From: Methylococcaceae bacterium
GTDB lineage: Bacteria > Pseudomonadota > Gammaproteobacteria > Methylococcales > Methylococcaceae
NCBI GenBank assembly: GCA_005792805.1
Contig: SXQV01000162.1
Coordinates: 1-6,947 of the forward strand
Direction: 5' to 3'
DNA length: 6,947 nucleotides
Part shown: positions 1 through 5,276 of the stretch, piece by piece
Layout of the letters: each line of letters begins with the position of its first letter
How positions within the stretch are numbered: position 1 is the first letter of the stretch
Position numbers and translations under genes: made by a program
The notes under the pieces: model-generated
Seen by the model: the letters and a program-made list of their open reading frames with translations, nothing else
The model's database searches: none
Told to the model about the DNA's origin: nothing

Positions 1-123
1 TACAAGGTCACCGCCGTTCAGGTCACCAAGGTGACCGGCCCCTCCGAGTGGCAACGCAACTATCGCGAATTCAGTGAAGAGCAGGAGAGCTTTCTGAGCC
101 AGCGAACAGCCGTGGTCGACTGA
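1..123 (+). CDS. fdsA: NAD-dependent formate dehydrogenase alpha subunit, C-terminal end (partial)
   Basis: Frame 1 is open from the window edge to TGA at 121-123 and encodes the last 40 residues of a protein. It begins YKVTAVQV and contains PSEWQ..YREFSEEQ, which I recognise as the extreme C-terminus of the molybdenum (bis-MGD) catalytic subunit of soluble NAD-dependent formate dehydrogenases (FdsA/FdhF-like), which oxidise formate to CO2 in the cytoplasm. The call is reinforced by the next two genes, fdhD and fdsD, which follow the alpha subunit in fds operons. The catalytic domains are upstream of the window and cannot be checked. The stop lies 10 bases before the fdhD start, so the genes are very probably co-transcribed. 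Confidence 0.85.
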   Translation, partial: YKVTAVQVTKVTGPSEWQRNYREFSEEQESFLSQRTAVVD

Positions 124-133
124 CCTTTAGGTC

Positions 134-970
134 ATGGAGGATCTCGCTCCTGAACCCGGCTGGCCCAGCTACCGGGTTCGCCCGGTTCATCGGTGGCGAG
201 GGGGTTCAGTCGAGCAGTTGGATGATTGTGTGGCGGAAGAGGCACCCATCGCCCTGATGTACAACGGCGAGCCTCATGTCGTTATGCTGGCGACGCCGCT
301 GGATCTCGAAGACTTTGCCTTGGGTTTCAGTCTTACCGAAGACATTGTGATGGAGGCCTCTGAAATTGAGTCCATCCGTGTGTATGAACGATCTGAGGGC
401 ATTGAGGTAAGGCTGAAAATTCCCTCCGCCCGTTGCGATGCGGCTGCCGAGAAAGGCCGCAACCTGACCGGGCGGACAGGTTGCGGCCTGTGCGGTGCGC
501 GTACCCTAAAGCAAGCGGTACGCCGCCCGCCGCCTGTGGGTTCCAAAGTTCAAGTGCCCGCCGCAGAGCTGGTAGCGGCTTTGCGGAATCTCCGGCAGCG
601 TCAGCGCCTGAATAGTTTGACGGGTGCGGTGCATGCGGCGGCCTGGGTAATGCCAGGCAAAGAAGCCTTGCTGGTCAGAGAGGACGTCGGACGGCACAAC
701 GCACTGGATAAGCTGATCGGCGCTCTGGCCCGCAAGAAAACCGATTTTGGGGCGGGTTTCGTGGTTGTCACCAGTCGGGCGAGCTTTGAAATGGTCCAGA
801 AATGTGCCACGGTGGGTATCGGGCTCATGGCTGCGATTTCTGCTCCGACGGGGCTCGCGATAAAATTGGCGGAGGAGGCGGGTCTCACACTGTTGGGCTT
901 CGCGCGCAACGAAGACCATGTGGTTTACACTCATCCCGACCGCCTGCTTCATTCGAAGCCCGGTCTTTGA
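134..970 (+). CDS. fdhD: Formate dehydrogenase accessory sulfurtransferase FdhD (FdsC)
   Basis: A 278-residue protein of the FdhD/FdsC family. Members pass sulfur from a cysteine desulfurase to the molybdenum cofactor of formate dehydrogenase and are needed for its activity. Visible family signatures are the CxxC sulfur-relay pair (C117 and C120, in TGCGLCGARTL), TGAVHAAAW at 163-171, REDVGRHNALDKLIGA at 182-197, TSRASFEMVQKCATVGI at 213-229 and ISAPTGLAI at 235-243. Length is normal for the family. ATG 134 is the first start after an in-frame TAG at 128-130, which fixes the start; the ribosome binding site is weak (AGG just upstream), consistent with translational coupling to fdsA 10 bases earlier. 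Its position between fdsA and fdsD is the standard fds operon order and implies it serves the enzyme encoded beside it. Confidence 0.96.
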   Translation: MEDLAPEPGWPSYRVRPVHRWRGGSVEQLDDCVAEEAPIALMYNGEPHVVMLATPLDLEDFALGFSLTEDIVMEASEIESIRVYERSEGIEVRLKIPSARCDAAAEKGRNLTGRTGCGLCGARTLKQAVRRPPPVGSKVQVPAAELVAALRNLRQRQRLNSLTGAVHAAAWVMPGKEALLVREDVGRHNALDKLIGALARKKTDFGAGFVVVTSRASFEMVQKCATVGIGLMAAISAPTGLAIKLAEEAGLTLLGFARNEDHVVYTHPDRLLHSKPGL

Positions 971-1027
971 TTGGCTTTGTACCCTTGACCGCCGTTGGCT
1001 CTGGGCCGGCGCTAAACGCTTTTTATT

Positions 1028-1273
1028 ATGGACACTGAAAATCTCGTCAAAATGGCCAACAACATTGGCCAATTCTTCAGCGCCGAGCCCGACACCGAAG
1101 CTGCTATCGGCGGCGTGGCAGATCATCTGAAGCGTTTCTGGGAATTGCGGATGCGTCTGGCCATCATCAAGCATTACCAGACTGGCGGTGCCGGACTGAG
1201 TGTTATCAGCAAGGCCGCCGTCGCCAGACTGGTTGCCGAACAGGAAAAACTGGTCAATACCGGTGACGGCTGA
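1028..1273 (+). CDS. fdsD: NAD-dependent formate dehydrogenase delta subunit
   Basis: An 81-residue protein matching the FdsD family, the small non-catalytic delta subunit of fds-type formate dehydrogenases. Recognisable features are MANNIGQFF at 9-17, the central ADHLKRFWELRMR at 31-43, and GGAGLS followed by a C-terminal helix. ATG 1028 is preferred over the internal ATG 1052 (residue 9), because family members carry several residues before the MANxIGxFF motif. No good Shine-Dalgarno sequence is visible before either. It follows fdhD by 57 bases on the same strand; no terminator is seen in that gap, so it is probably the last fds gene. Its exact job in the complex is not well defined in the family; assembly or stability is the usual suggestion. 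Confidence 0.92.
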   Translation: MDTENLVKMANNIGQFFSAEPDTEAAIGGVADHLKRFWELRMRLAIIKHYQTGGAGLSVISKAAVARLVAEQEKLVNTGDG

Positions 1274-1313
1274 TACATGAACCGGGTCAGTAAGTTCGTC
1301 CTTGCATAAAGTC

Positions 1314-1318
1314 GGAGG
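1314..1318 (+). promoter_or_regulatory. Ribosome binding site fixing the gldA GTG start
   Basis: GGAGG at 1314-1318 is a perfect Shine-Dalgarno core and lies 5 bases before the GTG at 1324. It is the best ribosome binding site on the left half of the window, and it selects the GTG rather than any downstream ATG. Confidence 0.8.
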
Positions 1319-1323
1319 TCGTC

Positions 1324-2436
1324 GTGCTGAGTGTTTTCTGTTCCCCCTCACGTTATGTCCAGGGGCGTAACGCCACCGAATCGCTGGCGTCGGAACTGCT
1401 CAGGCTGGGGCATGCCGGTCACGCCCTGATTATTGCCAGTAAAAGTACCCGTAAACAGCTGGAGCAGATTTGGCGGGAAACTTTCACGGTGGCCGCCATC
1501 CCGCTGGACATACTCGACTTTGGTGGCGAATGTTCAAGCGTTGAAATAGCCCGCTGCAAAGCGGAAGCCTTGCGGGTCGGTGCCGTCATCATCATCGGTG
1601 CCGGCGGTGGCAAGGTGCTGGATACCGCCAGAGCCGTGGCCAGCGAGATGGATCGACCCGTTGCTTGCTGCCCAGGCACCGCTTCCAGCGATGCGCCATG
1701 CAGCGCCTCGTCCGTCGTCTACTCACCGGACGGGATTTTCCAGGAATACCTCTTCCATAAGCGCAACCCCGATCTGGTCCTGGTAGACACCCGCGTGATC
1801 GCCAGTGCGCCGGTCAGATTCCTGATTTCTGGTATGGGCGATGCTCTGGCGACCCGGTTCGAGGCCGAGGCGGTAAGGCAAGCCTGCAAGCCCAATGGGG
1901 TCGGTGGAGTGAGCACGCTCGTTGCGGCGGCGATTGCCGATCTCTGTTACCAGACCCTCATCAAGGATGGGGTTGCCGCAGTTGCCGCAGCTGAGGCCGG
2001 TGCCATCACGCCGGCCTTTGAGCGGATCGTGGAAGCCAATACCCTGCTTTCGGGGTTGGGATTCGAGTCGGGAGGGCTCGCCGTCGCCCACGCCGTCCAC
2101 AACGGGTTGACTGTCGCTGAAGAGACCCATGATCGCCTGCATGGCGAAAAGGTGGCTTTCGGCACGCTCGTACAACTGGTGCTGGAAGGTCGCGATTCGG
2201 CGCTGATTGAAGAAGTCATGGGCTTCTGCCATGCCGTTGGCTTACCCATGACGCTGGCCGAGCTGGGTCTGGAGCATTTGGCTCCGGAGCGAGCCAGGGC
2301 TATCGCTGAACGGGCTGTCGCGGCGGGTGAAACAGCCCATAACGAAGCGTTTGTGGTGACGGCTGAGGCGGTCATGGATGCCCTGTATGCGGCGGACGCC
2401 TGGAGTCGATCATTAAAGGCAGAGTACGGCGGCTAG
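1324..2436 (+). CDS. gldA: Glycerol dehydrogenase-like metal-dependent alcohol dehydrogenase
   Basis: A 370-residue protein of the iron/zinc-containing (type III) alcohol dehydrogenase superfamily, GldA branch. Characterised members oxidise glycerol to dihydroxyacetone, or reduce the ketone, with NAD. The N-terminal Rossmann-like domain carries the dinucleotide-binding stretch GAGGGKVLD at 92-100 and CPGTASSDAPCS at 116-127, with D123 in the substrate region. The C-terminal helical domain has the metal ligands D173 (SGMGDALATRFEA), H256 (GLAVAHAVHNGL) and H273 (THDRLHGEKVAFG), almost exactly at the positions known for bacillary GldA. Length is typical. The start is GTG with a strong GGAGG. 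It lies 50 bases after fdsD on the same strand, possibly as an extension of the fds operon. Physiological substrate is inferred; related hydroxyketone or aldehyde substrates are possible. Confidence 0.9.
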   Translation: MLSVFCSPSRYVQGRNATESLASELLRLGHAGHALIIASKSTRKQLEQIWRETFTVAAIPLDILDFGGECSSVEIARCKAEALRVGAVIIIGAGGGKVLDTARAVASEMDRPVACCPGTASSDAPCSASSVVYSPDGIFQEYLFHKRNPDLVLVDTRVIASAPVRFLISGMGDALATRFEAEAVRQACKPNGVGGVSTLVAAAIADLCYQTLIKDGVAAVAAAEAGAITPAFERIVEANTLLSGLGFESGGLAVAHAVHNGLTVAEETHDRLHGEKVAFGTLVQLVLEGRDSALIEEVMGFCHAVGLPMTLAELGLEHLAPERARAIAERAVAAGETAHNEAFVVTAEAVMDALYAADAWSRSLKAEYGG

Positions 2437-3383
2437 TCTGGCGCCGCGAGAAATTCCCCGACCAATTGCCGCGCCTTCTCTGCGAGTTGCGGATCTTCGG
2501 TCTGTAGCTGAAGTGCCCCGGTCTCCTTGCGCAGCCATGTCATCTGCCGCTTGGCAAACTGGTGTGTCGCGATGATGCCGAGTTCGATCATCTCGGCTTG
2601 CGTGCATTCCCCCGCCAGATAAGCCCACACCTGCCGATAGCCCACGGCGCGCATGGACGGCAGATCGGGATGGAGTGAGCCATTGTCCCGCAGGGCGCTT
2701 ACCTCCTCGATCAGTCCCCGTTCAATCATGTCCAGGAATCGCAGGCGAATGCGCGTCCGCAAGTCTTCTCGGCTGGCCGGTGCCAGCGCCAGCCTGCAAA
2801 ACCGGTAAGGCAATGGCTCGGGTTGGGCCGCGCAAAGCTCGCTGAGGCTGACACCCGCCAATCGATAGACCTCCAGTGCCCGCTGGATGCGTTGCGGATC
2901 ATGAGGGTGAATGCGCCGGGCAGAGGCGGGATCGACCCGGGCCAACTCCTGGTGCATCCGGCCCCAGCCGTGTTCGGCGGCTTCTGCTGCGATGGCCTCG
3001 CGAACCCGTGGGTTGGCCGCCGGCAATTCTGATAACCCATTCAGTAGCCCGTTGAAATAGAGAAAAGTGCCGCCCGCCAGTATGGGCAATCGTCCGCGTC
3101 GGCTCACGTCCCCTATCTTTGCCAGGGCGTCATCGCGAAACCGTCCCGTGGAGTAGGCTTCGCTGGGATCAAGAATGTCGATTAGGTGATGAGGTATGCC
3201 CTCGCGCTCGGCCAGGCTGGGCTTGGCGGTCCCGATATTCATCCCGCGATAGACCAGGGCAGAATCCACGCTGATCACCTCCCCATTCAGCGCTTGAGCC
3301 AGTTCTATGGCGAGACGCGTCTTGCCGGAGGCGGTCGGGCCCATCAGGGCAATGACCGGTGGATGGAGGTCGGATAAGCTCAA
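2433..3383 (-). CDS. miaA: tRNA dimethylallyltransferase MiaA
   Basis: A 316-residue protein that transfers the dimethylallyl group from DMAPP to N6 of A37 in tRNAs reading codons beginning with U. Seen in order: the P-loop GPTASGKT at 15-22; DSALVYRGMNIGTAKP at 40-55, holding the catalytic Asp (D40) and the DMAPP-binding region; AGGTFLYFNGL at 103-113; HDPQRIQRALEV at 161-172, the tRNA-contacting region; RAVGYRQVWAYL at 245-256; and AKRQMTWLR at 277-285. Length is normal. The start is TTG at 3383-3381; no in-frame ATG or GTG lies between it and an upstream stop near 3429, and the next ATG (M14) would cut off the strand leading into the P-loop. No clear ribosome binding site is seen. It is not flanked by mutL or hfq as in enterobacteria. 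Its stop overlaps that of gldA. Confidence 0.96.
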   Translation of the reverse strand: MSLSDLHPPVIALMGPTASGKTRLAIELAQALNGEVISVDSALVYRGMNIGTAKPSLAEREGIPHHLIDILDPSEAYSTGRFRDDALAKIGDVSRRGRLPILAGGTFLYFNGLLNGLSELPAANPRVREAIAAEAAEHGWGRMHQELARVDPASARRIHPHDPQRIQRALEVYRLAGVSLSELCAAQPEPLPYRFCRLALAPASREDLRTRIRLRFLDMIERGLIEEVSALRDNGSLHPDLPSMRAVGYRQVWAYLAGECTQAEMIELGIIATHQFAKRQMTWLRKETGALQLQTEDPQLAEKARQLVGEFLAAPD

Positions 3384-3464
3384 GATAGATGGATTTGTGT
3401 GTCGTTTTTCAGGCAGGGCCGACCCAGTTTACCCCACTGCCGGCTGCGGATACGCTTGTTAATC

Positions 3465-3493
3465 TTGAAATCGGGGCCGTAAGCCAGTAGCAT
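3465..3493 (+). promoter_or_regulatory. Candidate sigma-70 promoter for tpiA-secG-tRNA-Leu
   Basis: In the 144-base divergent gap between miaA and tpiA, TTGAAA at 3465-3470 (5 of 6 to the -35 consensus) is separated by exactly 17 bases from TAGCAT at 3488-3493 (4 of 6 to the -10 consensus). Transcription would start near 3500, about 28 bases before the tpiA ATG. This is a sequence match only. A matching miaA promoter on the other strand was not convincing. Confidence 0.5.
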
Positions 3494-3527
3494 TGCGCGA
3501 TTTACTTAGATCCTGAGGGAGAGAAAC

Positions 3528-4280
3528 ATGTCTCGTCGTCCATTGGTCGTCGGTAACTGGAAGATGAATGGCACCCGTGCAAGCTCGCAGAAGCTGGTGG
3601 CGGATATCCTGGCCGGGTTGCCGGGTGATGCCCGTGCGGATGTTGGCATTTGTCCCTCTACCGTTTTTATTCCGGAAATCTCTGCCGCACTGGCTGGCAG
3701 GAACGTTCGCCTGGGCGCGCAGAATGTCGCCGATCAGGACGAGGGCGCCTATACCGGCGAGATTTCAGCGGCCATGCTGCGTGAATTCAACTGCACGCTG
3801 GCGATTGTCGGCCACTCCGAGCGTCGCGCCATTTATGGTGAAACCGATGCGCTGGTCGCCGCTCGCTATGCCAAGGCCATTGCTCATGGCGTGACCCCCA
3901 TCCTGTGTGTCGGCGAAACGCTGGAGGAGCGTGAAGCCAACGCCACCTTCAAGGTTGTCGATCAGCAGATGGACGCCGTGCTTGATCTTTGCGGAATTGA
4001 ATCGCTCAAGCAAGCTGTCATCGCTTATGAGCCGGTTTGGGCCATTGGTACCGGCCGGACGGCAACCACTGAACAGGCGCAGGAAGTTCATGCCTATATC
4101 CGCTCCCAGATTGCGGCGCGTGATGCCAGCGTTGCCGCGAATTTGCAGATTCTTTACGGCGGCAGCATGAAGCCGGATAACGCGGCGGCCCTCCTGTCTC
4201 AGCCCGATGTCGACGGCGGCCTGATTGGCGGCGCTTCACTGGATGCCAAATCCTTCCTGGCCATTTGTCTCGCAGCTTAA
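3528..4280 (+). CDS. tpiA: Triosephosphate isomerase
   Basis: A 250-residue TIM-barrel enzyme interconverting dihydroxyacetone phosphate and glyceraldehyde 3-phosphate in glycolysis, gluconeogenesis and the Calvin cycle. All catalytic residues are visible: N10 and K12 in VVGNWKMNG, the electrophile H96 in IVGHSERR, and the general base E168 in AYEPVWAIGTG, which runs into the mobile loop 6. The phosphate-binding LYGGSMKPDNA (209-219) and GGLIGGASLDA (230-240) complete the family pattern. Length is typical. ATG 3528 has a good Shine-Dalgarno sequence, GAGGGA at 3515-3520. secG follows after 12 bases and is surely co-transcribed. Confidence 0.98.
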   Translation: MSRRPLVVGNWKMNGTRASSQKLVADILAGLPGDARADVGICPSTVFIPEISAALAGRNVRLGAQNVADQDEGAYTGEISAAMLREFNCTLAIVGHSERRAIYGETDALVAARYAKAIAHGVTPILCVGETLEEREANATFKVVDQQMDAVLDLCGIESLKQAVIAYEPVWAIGTGRTATTEQAQEVHAYIRSQIAARDASVAANLQILYGGSMKPDNAAALLSQPDVDGGLIGGASLDAKSFLAICLAA

Positions 4281-4292
4281 CGGAAAATCCAC

Positions 4293-4673
4293 ATGTATCA
4301 GGTGTTAATGATCGTTCATGTCCTCATCGCCTTGGTGATCGTCGGACTGGTCATGCTGCAGCAGGGCCGTGGGGCGGATGCCGGCGCGGGCTTTGGTGCC
4401 GGCGGCGGGTCGGGCTCGGTTTTTGGTGCTCGCGGCGCGGCTTCTTTTTTGTCTCGCACCACGGCGGTTTTCGCAACCATGTTCTTCCTGACCAGCCTTA
4501 GCCTTGCCTACCTGGCGGGCAACAAGGATAATAAGCCCGAAGACATCATGGACGCGCAGGTGGCTGTAGAGCCCGCCAAGCGCGATCTGCCTCCCGTCGC
4601 AGTGCAACCGCCTGCTGCTCCCAAGGCCGATGTACCTGCCGTGACCCCGCCTGCTGCCCCAGCCGGGCAATAA
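4293..4673 (+). CDS. secG: Protein translocase subunit SecG
   Basis: A 126-residue inner-membrane protein, the small accessory subunit of the SecYEG channel, which assists SecA-driven export. It has the SecG layout: a first membrane helix at about 3-22 ending in VMLQQGRGADAG (20-31), a glycine-rich cytoplasmic loop (about 27-49, ending FGARGAASFLSR), and a second membrane helix at about 55-74. A proline- and alanine-rich tail of about 40 residues follows, as in many proteobacterial SecG proteins; it is low-complexity and poorly conserved. It sits 12 bases after tpiA and 27 bases before tRNA-Leu, the arrangement well known in proteobacteria. No terminator separates it from the tRNA, so the tRNA is probably processed from the same transcript. 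Confidence 0.95.
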   Translation: MYQVLMIVHVLIALVIVGLVMLQQGRGADAGAGFGAGGGSGSVFGARGAASFLSRTTAVFATMFFLTSLSLAYLAGNKDNKPEDIMDAQVAVEPAKRDLPPVAVQPPAAPKADVPAVTPPAAPAGQ

Positions 4674-4700
4674 AGGTTCCAGCCGTTTTTTAGTTTTCTT

Positions 4701-4785
4701 GCCGATGTGGTGAAATTGGTAGACACGCCATCTTGAGGGGGTGGTGACGCAAGTCGTGTCGGTTCAAATCCGACCATCGGCACCA
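4701..4785 (+). tRNA. leuU: tRNA-Leu (anticodon GAG)
   Basis: A complete class II tRNA with an encoded CCA end. The acceptor stem pairs GCCGATG (4701-4707) with CATCGGC (4775-4781); discriminator A is 4782 and CCA is 4783-4785. The D-arm contains AAATTGGTAGAC, typical of tRNA-Leu. The anticodon stem CCATC (4728-4732)/GGTGG (4740-4744) closes the loop TTGAGGG with anticodon GAG at 4735-4737, which reads CUC and CUU. The long variable arm folds as GAC-GCAA-GTC, and the T-arm is GTCGG (4758-4762)/CCGAC (4770-4774) around TTCAAAT. Intact sequence suggests it is functional. Its 3' end is the likely attachment site of the element that follows. The symbol is by analogy with the E. coli Leu(GAG) gene. 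Confidence 0.97.
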
Positions 4786-4819
4786 ATAGCAAGTCCTGGG
4801 TGATCCCTGGCAATCCATG

Positions 4820-4853
4820 AAACCCGCTAGCCGCAAGGCCTAGCGGGTTTTTT
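4820..4853 (+). terminator. Intrinsic terminator after tRNA-Leu
   Basis: AAACCCGCTAG (4820-4830) and CTAGCGGGTTT (4840-4850) form a perfect 11-bp stem around a 9-base loop, and the U-run is TTTTTT at 4848-4853. It should end the tpiA-secG-tRNA-Leu transcript and insulate the element downstream. Confidence 0.92.
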
Positions 4854-4893
4854 ATGTCCACAGTATTCCCCGGCAATCTTGTAGAAGCTCAGG

Positions 4894-4952
4894 ATTTTGA
4901 CGGTATCAATGACGGTATCCGGGGCATGGTCAAAAATCGATACCGTCAAAAT
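4894..4952. repeat. 14-bp inverted repeat ATTTTGACGGTATC with an additional direct GACGGTATC
   Basis: ATTTTGACGGTATC at 4894-4907 has its perfect reverse complement at 4939-4952, 31 bases apart. The core GACGGTATC recurs directly at 4911-4919, 12 bases after the first copy, so there are three copies of a 9-mer in 59 bases, two direct and one inverted. The arrangement resembles arm-type binding sites for an integrase or its directionality factor. It could also form a cruciform or hairpin. Confidence 0.75.
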
Positions 4953-4955
4953 GGA

Positions 4956-5034
4956 CCCCCCCCCAAGCAACTCGGGGGGCCTGGCGATTTTGAGTCGGTC
5001 AGGATTTGAACCCATTCCGGCCTATAGGGGGGGG
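4956..5034. repeat. Homopolymer C and G tracts
   Basis: C9 at 4956-4964, G6 at 4974-4979 and G8 at 5027-5034 lie within 79 bases. The first two can pair as a C6:G6 hairpin with a 9- to 12-base loop. The G8 run is followed by TGGG. Such runs are rare in the rest of the window and are prone to length change. They are also where sequencing errors would be expected, so their exact lengths are less secure. Confidence 0.7.
4997..5012 (-). repeat. Inverted near-copy of the tRNA-Leu T-arm
   Basis: Read on the minus strand, 5012-4997 is GGTTCAAATCCTGACC; the tRNA has GGTTCAAATCCGACC at 4761-4775. They agree over 15 bases with one inserted T. The surrounding minus-strand sequence does not fold into a tRNA: the T-stem pairs only partly and no acceptor stem or CCA is present. 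It may be a remnant of a tRNA-derived att site, or chance reuse of the universal T-loop sequence. Confidence 0.5.
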
Positions 5035-5077
5035 TGGGTCATGCGGTCAAAAAAAAGAAGGAACGATGAAAATACGA

Positions 5078-5177
5078 GGGAACAAGGGAACACACATATA
5101 TTTATATATATCTATCAACTACTTATGGATAAATTCCTGTTCCCTTGGCTTTTTTGGTTTTGGGAACATTGGGAACA
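5078..5177. repeat. Five GGGAACA heptamers flanking an AT-rich core upstream of the integrase
   Basis: GGGAACA occurs directly at 5078-5084, 5086-5092, 5162-5168 and 5171-5177, and inverted (TGTTCCC) at 5138-5144. The left pair is spaced 8 bases start to start and the right pair 9. Between them lies an AT-rich stretch. Clustered heptamers in direct and inverted orientation next to an integrase gene are typical of arm-type recombinase sites or of repressor operators. The binding protein is unknown. Confidence 0.75.
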
Positions 5178-5185
5178 CAATATTC

Positions 5186-5220
5186 CAACATTAGCCACCG
5201 TGGTCTAATGTTGCGCAACA
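5186..5220. promoter_or_regulatory. Compound palindrome upstream of the integrase (candidate operator)
   Basis: CAACATTAG at 5186-5194 is the perfect reverse complement of CTAATGTTG at 5205-5213, separated by 10 bases (CCACCGTGGT). The centre adds a CCA/TGG pairing with one bulged T. Overlapping the right arm is a second, perfect 12-bp palindrome, TGTTGCGCAACA at 5209-5220. The result is three CAACA half-sites in alternating orientation, 57 to 91 bases before the integrase ATG. An operator bound by a dimeric repressor, or a hairpin in the mRNA leader, is plausible; neither is shown. Confidence 0.55.
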
Positions 5221-5276
5221 GACCCCGAGGGGCTTTCCCTGGGGCCACCGTTCCAACGCCGCCCGAGGCACCCGCC

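Larger units (their letters stand above)
4786..5276. other. Repeat-rich noncoding region between tRNA-Leu and the integrase (attachment-region candidate)
   Basis: About 490 bases without a credible gene. It holds, left to right, an intrinsic terminator, a 14-base inverted repeat with an extra direct copy of its core, C and G homopolymer tracts, an inverted copy of the tRNA T-arm sequence, heptamer repeats around an AT-rich stretch (about 5092-5135, rich in TATA steps), and a compound palindrome just before the integrase. Tyrosine recombinases of this class bind arm-type repeats plus a core site here, so an att or regulatory function is likely, but the individual assignments are inference. Possible reading frames through this stretch have no recognisable product and cross the antisense T-arm-like sequence. 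Confidence 0.6.

Noticed and set aside
506..1351. A long 281-codon minus-strand frame over fdhD and fdsD
   Set aside because: It is a shadow of two confidently identified genes on the plus strand, with low-complexity, unrecognisable translation.
4508..4876. A 122-codon minus-strand frame with a MVGFEPTRLASPPP stretch
   Set aside because: This is the translation of the antisense strand of tRNA-Leu, a well-known annotation artefact, and it also overlaps secG and the terminator.
4827..5208. Frames on both strands through the noncoding region (4827-5015 minus, 4897-5208 plus)
   Set aside because: They run through homopolymer tracts, inverted repeats and the T-arm-like sequence, lack good ribosome binding sites and show no domain. 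The GFEP motif in one of them is again antisense T-arm sequence.
5145..5276. N-terminal extension of the integrase from TTG 5145 or ATG 5208
   Set aside because: The extension crosses the palindromes and heptamers, has no family similarity, and the ATG at 5277 has GAGG at the right distance and gives the canonical DUF4102 start.
4786..5276. CRISPR array in the repeat-rich region
   Set aside because: Repeats are 7-14 bases, in mixed orientation, with irregular spacing; no regular repeat-spacer unit exists.
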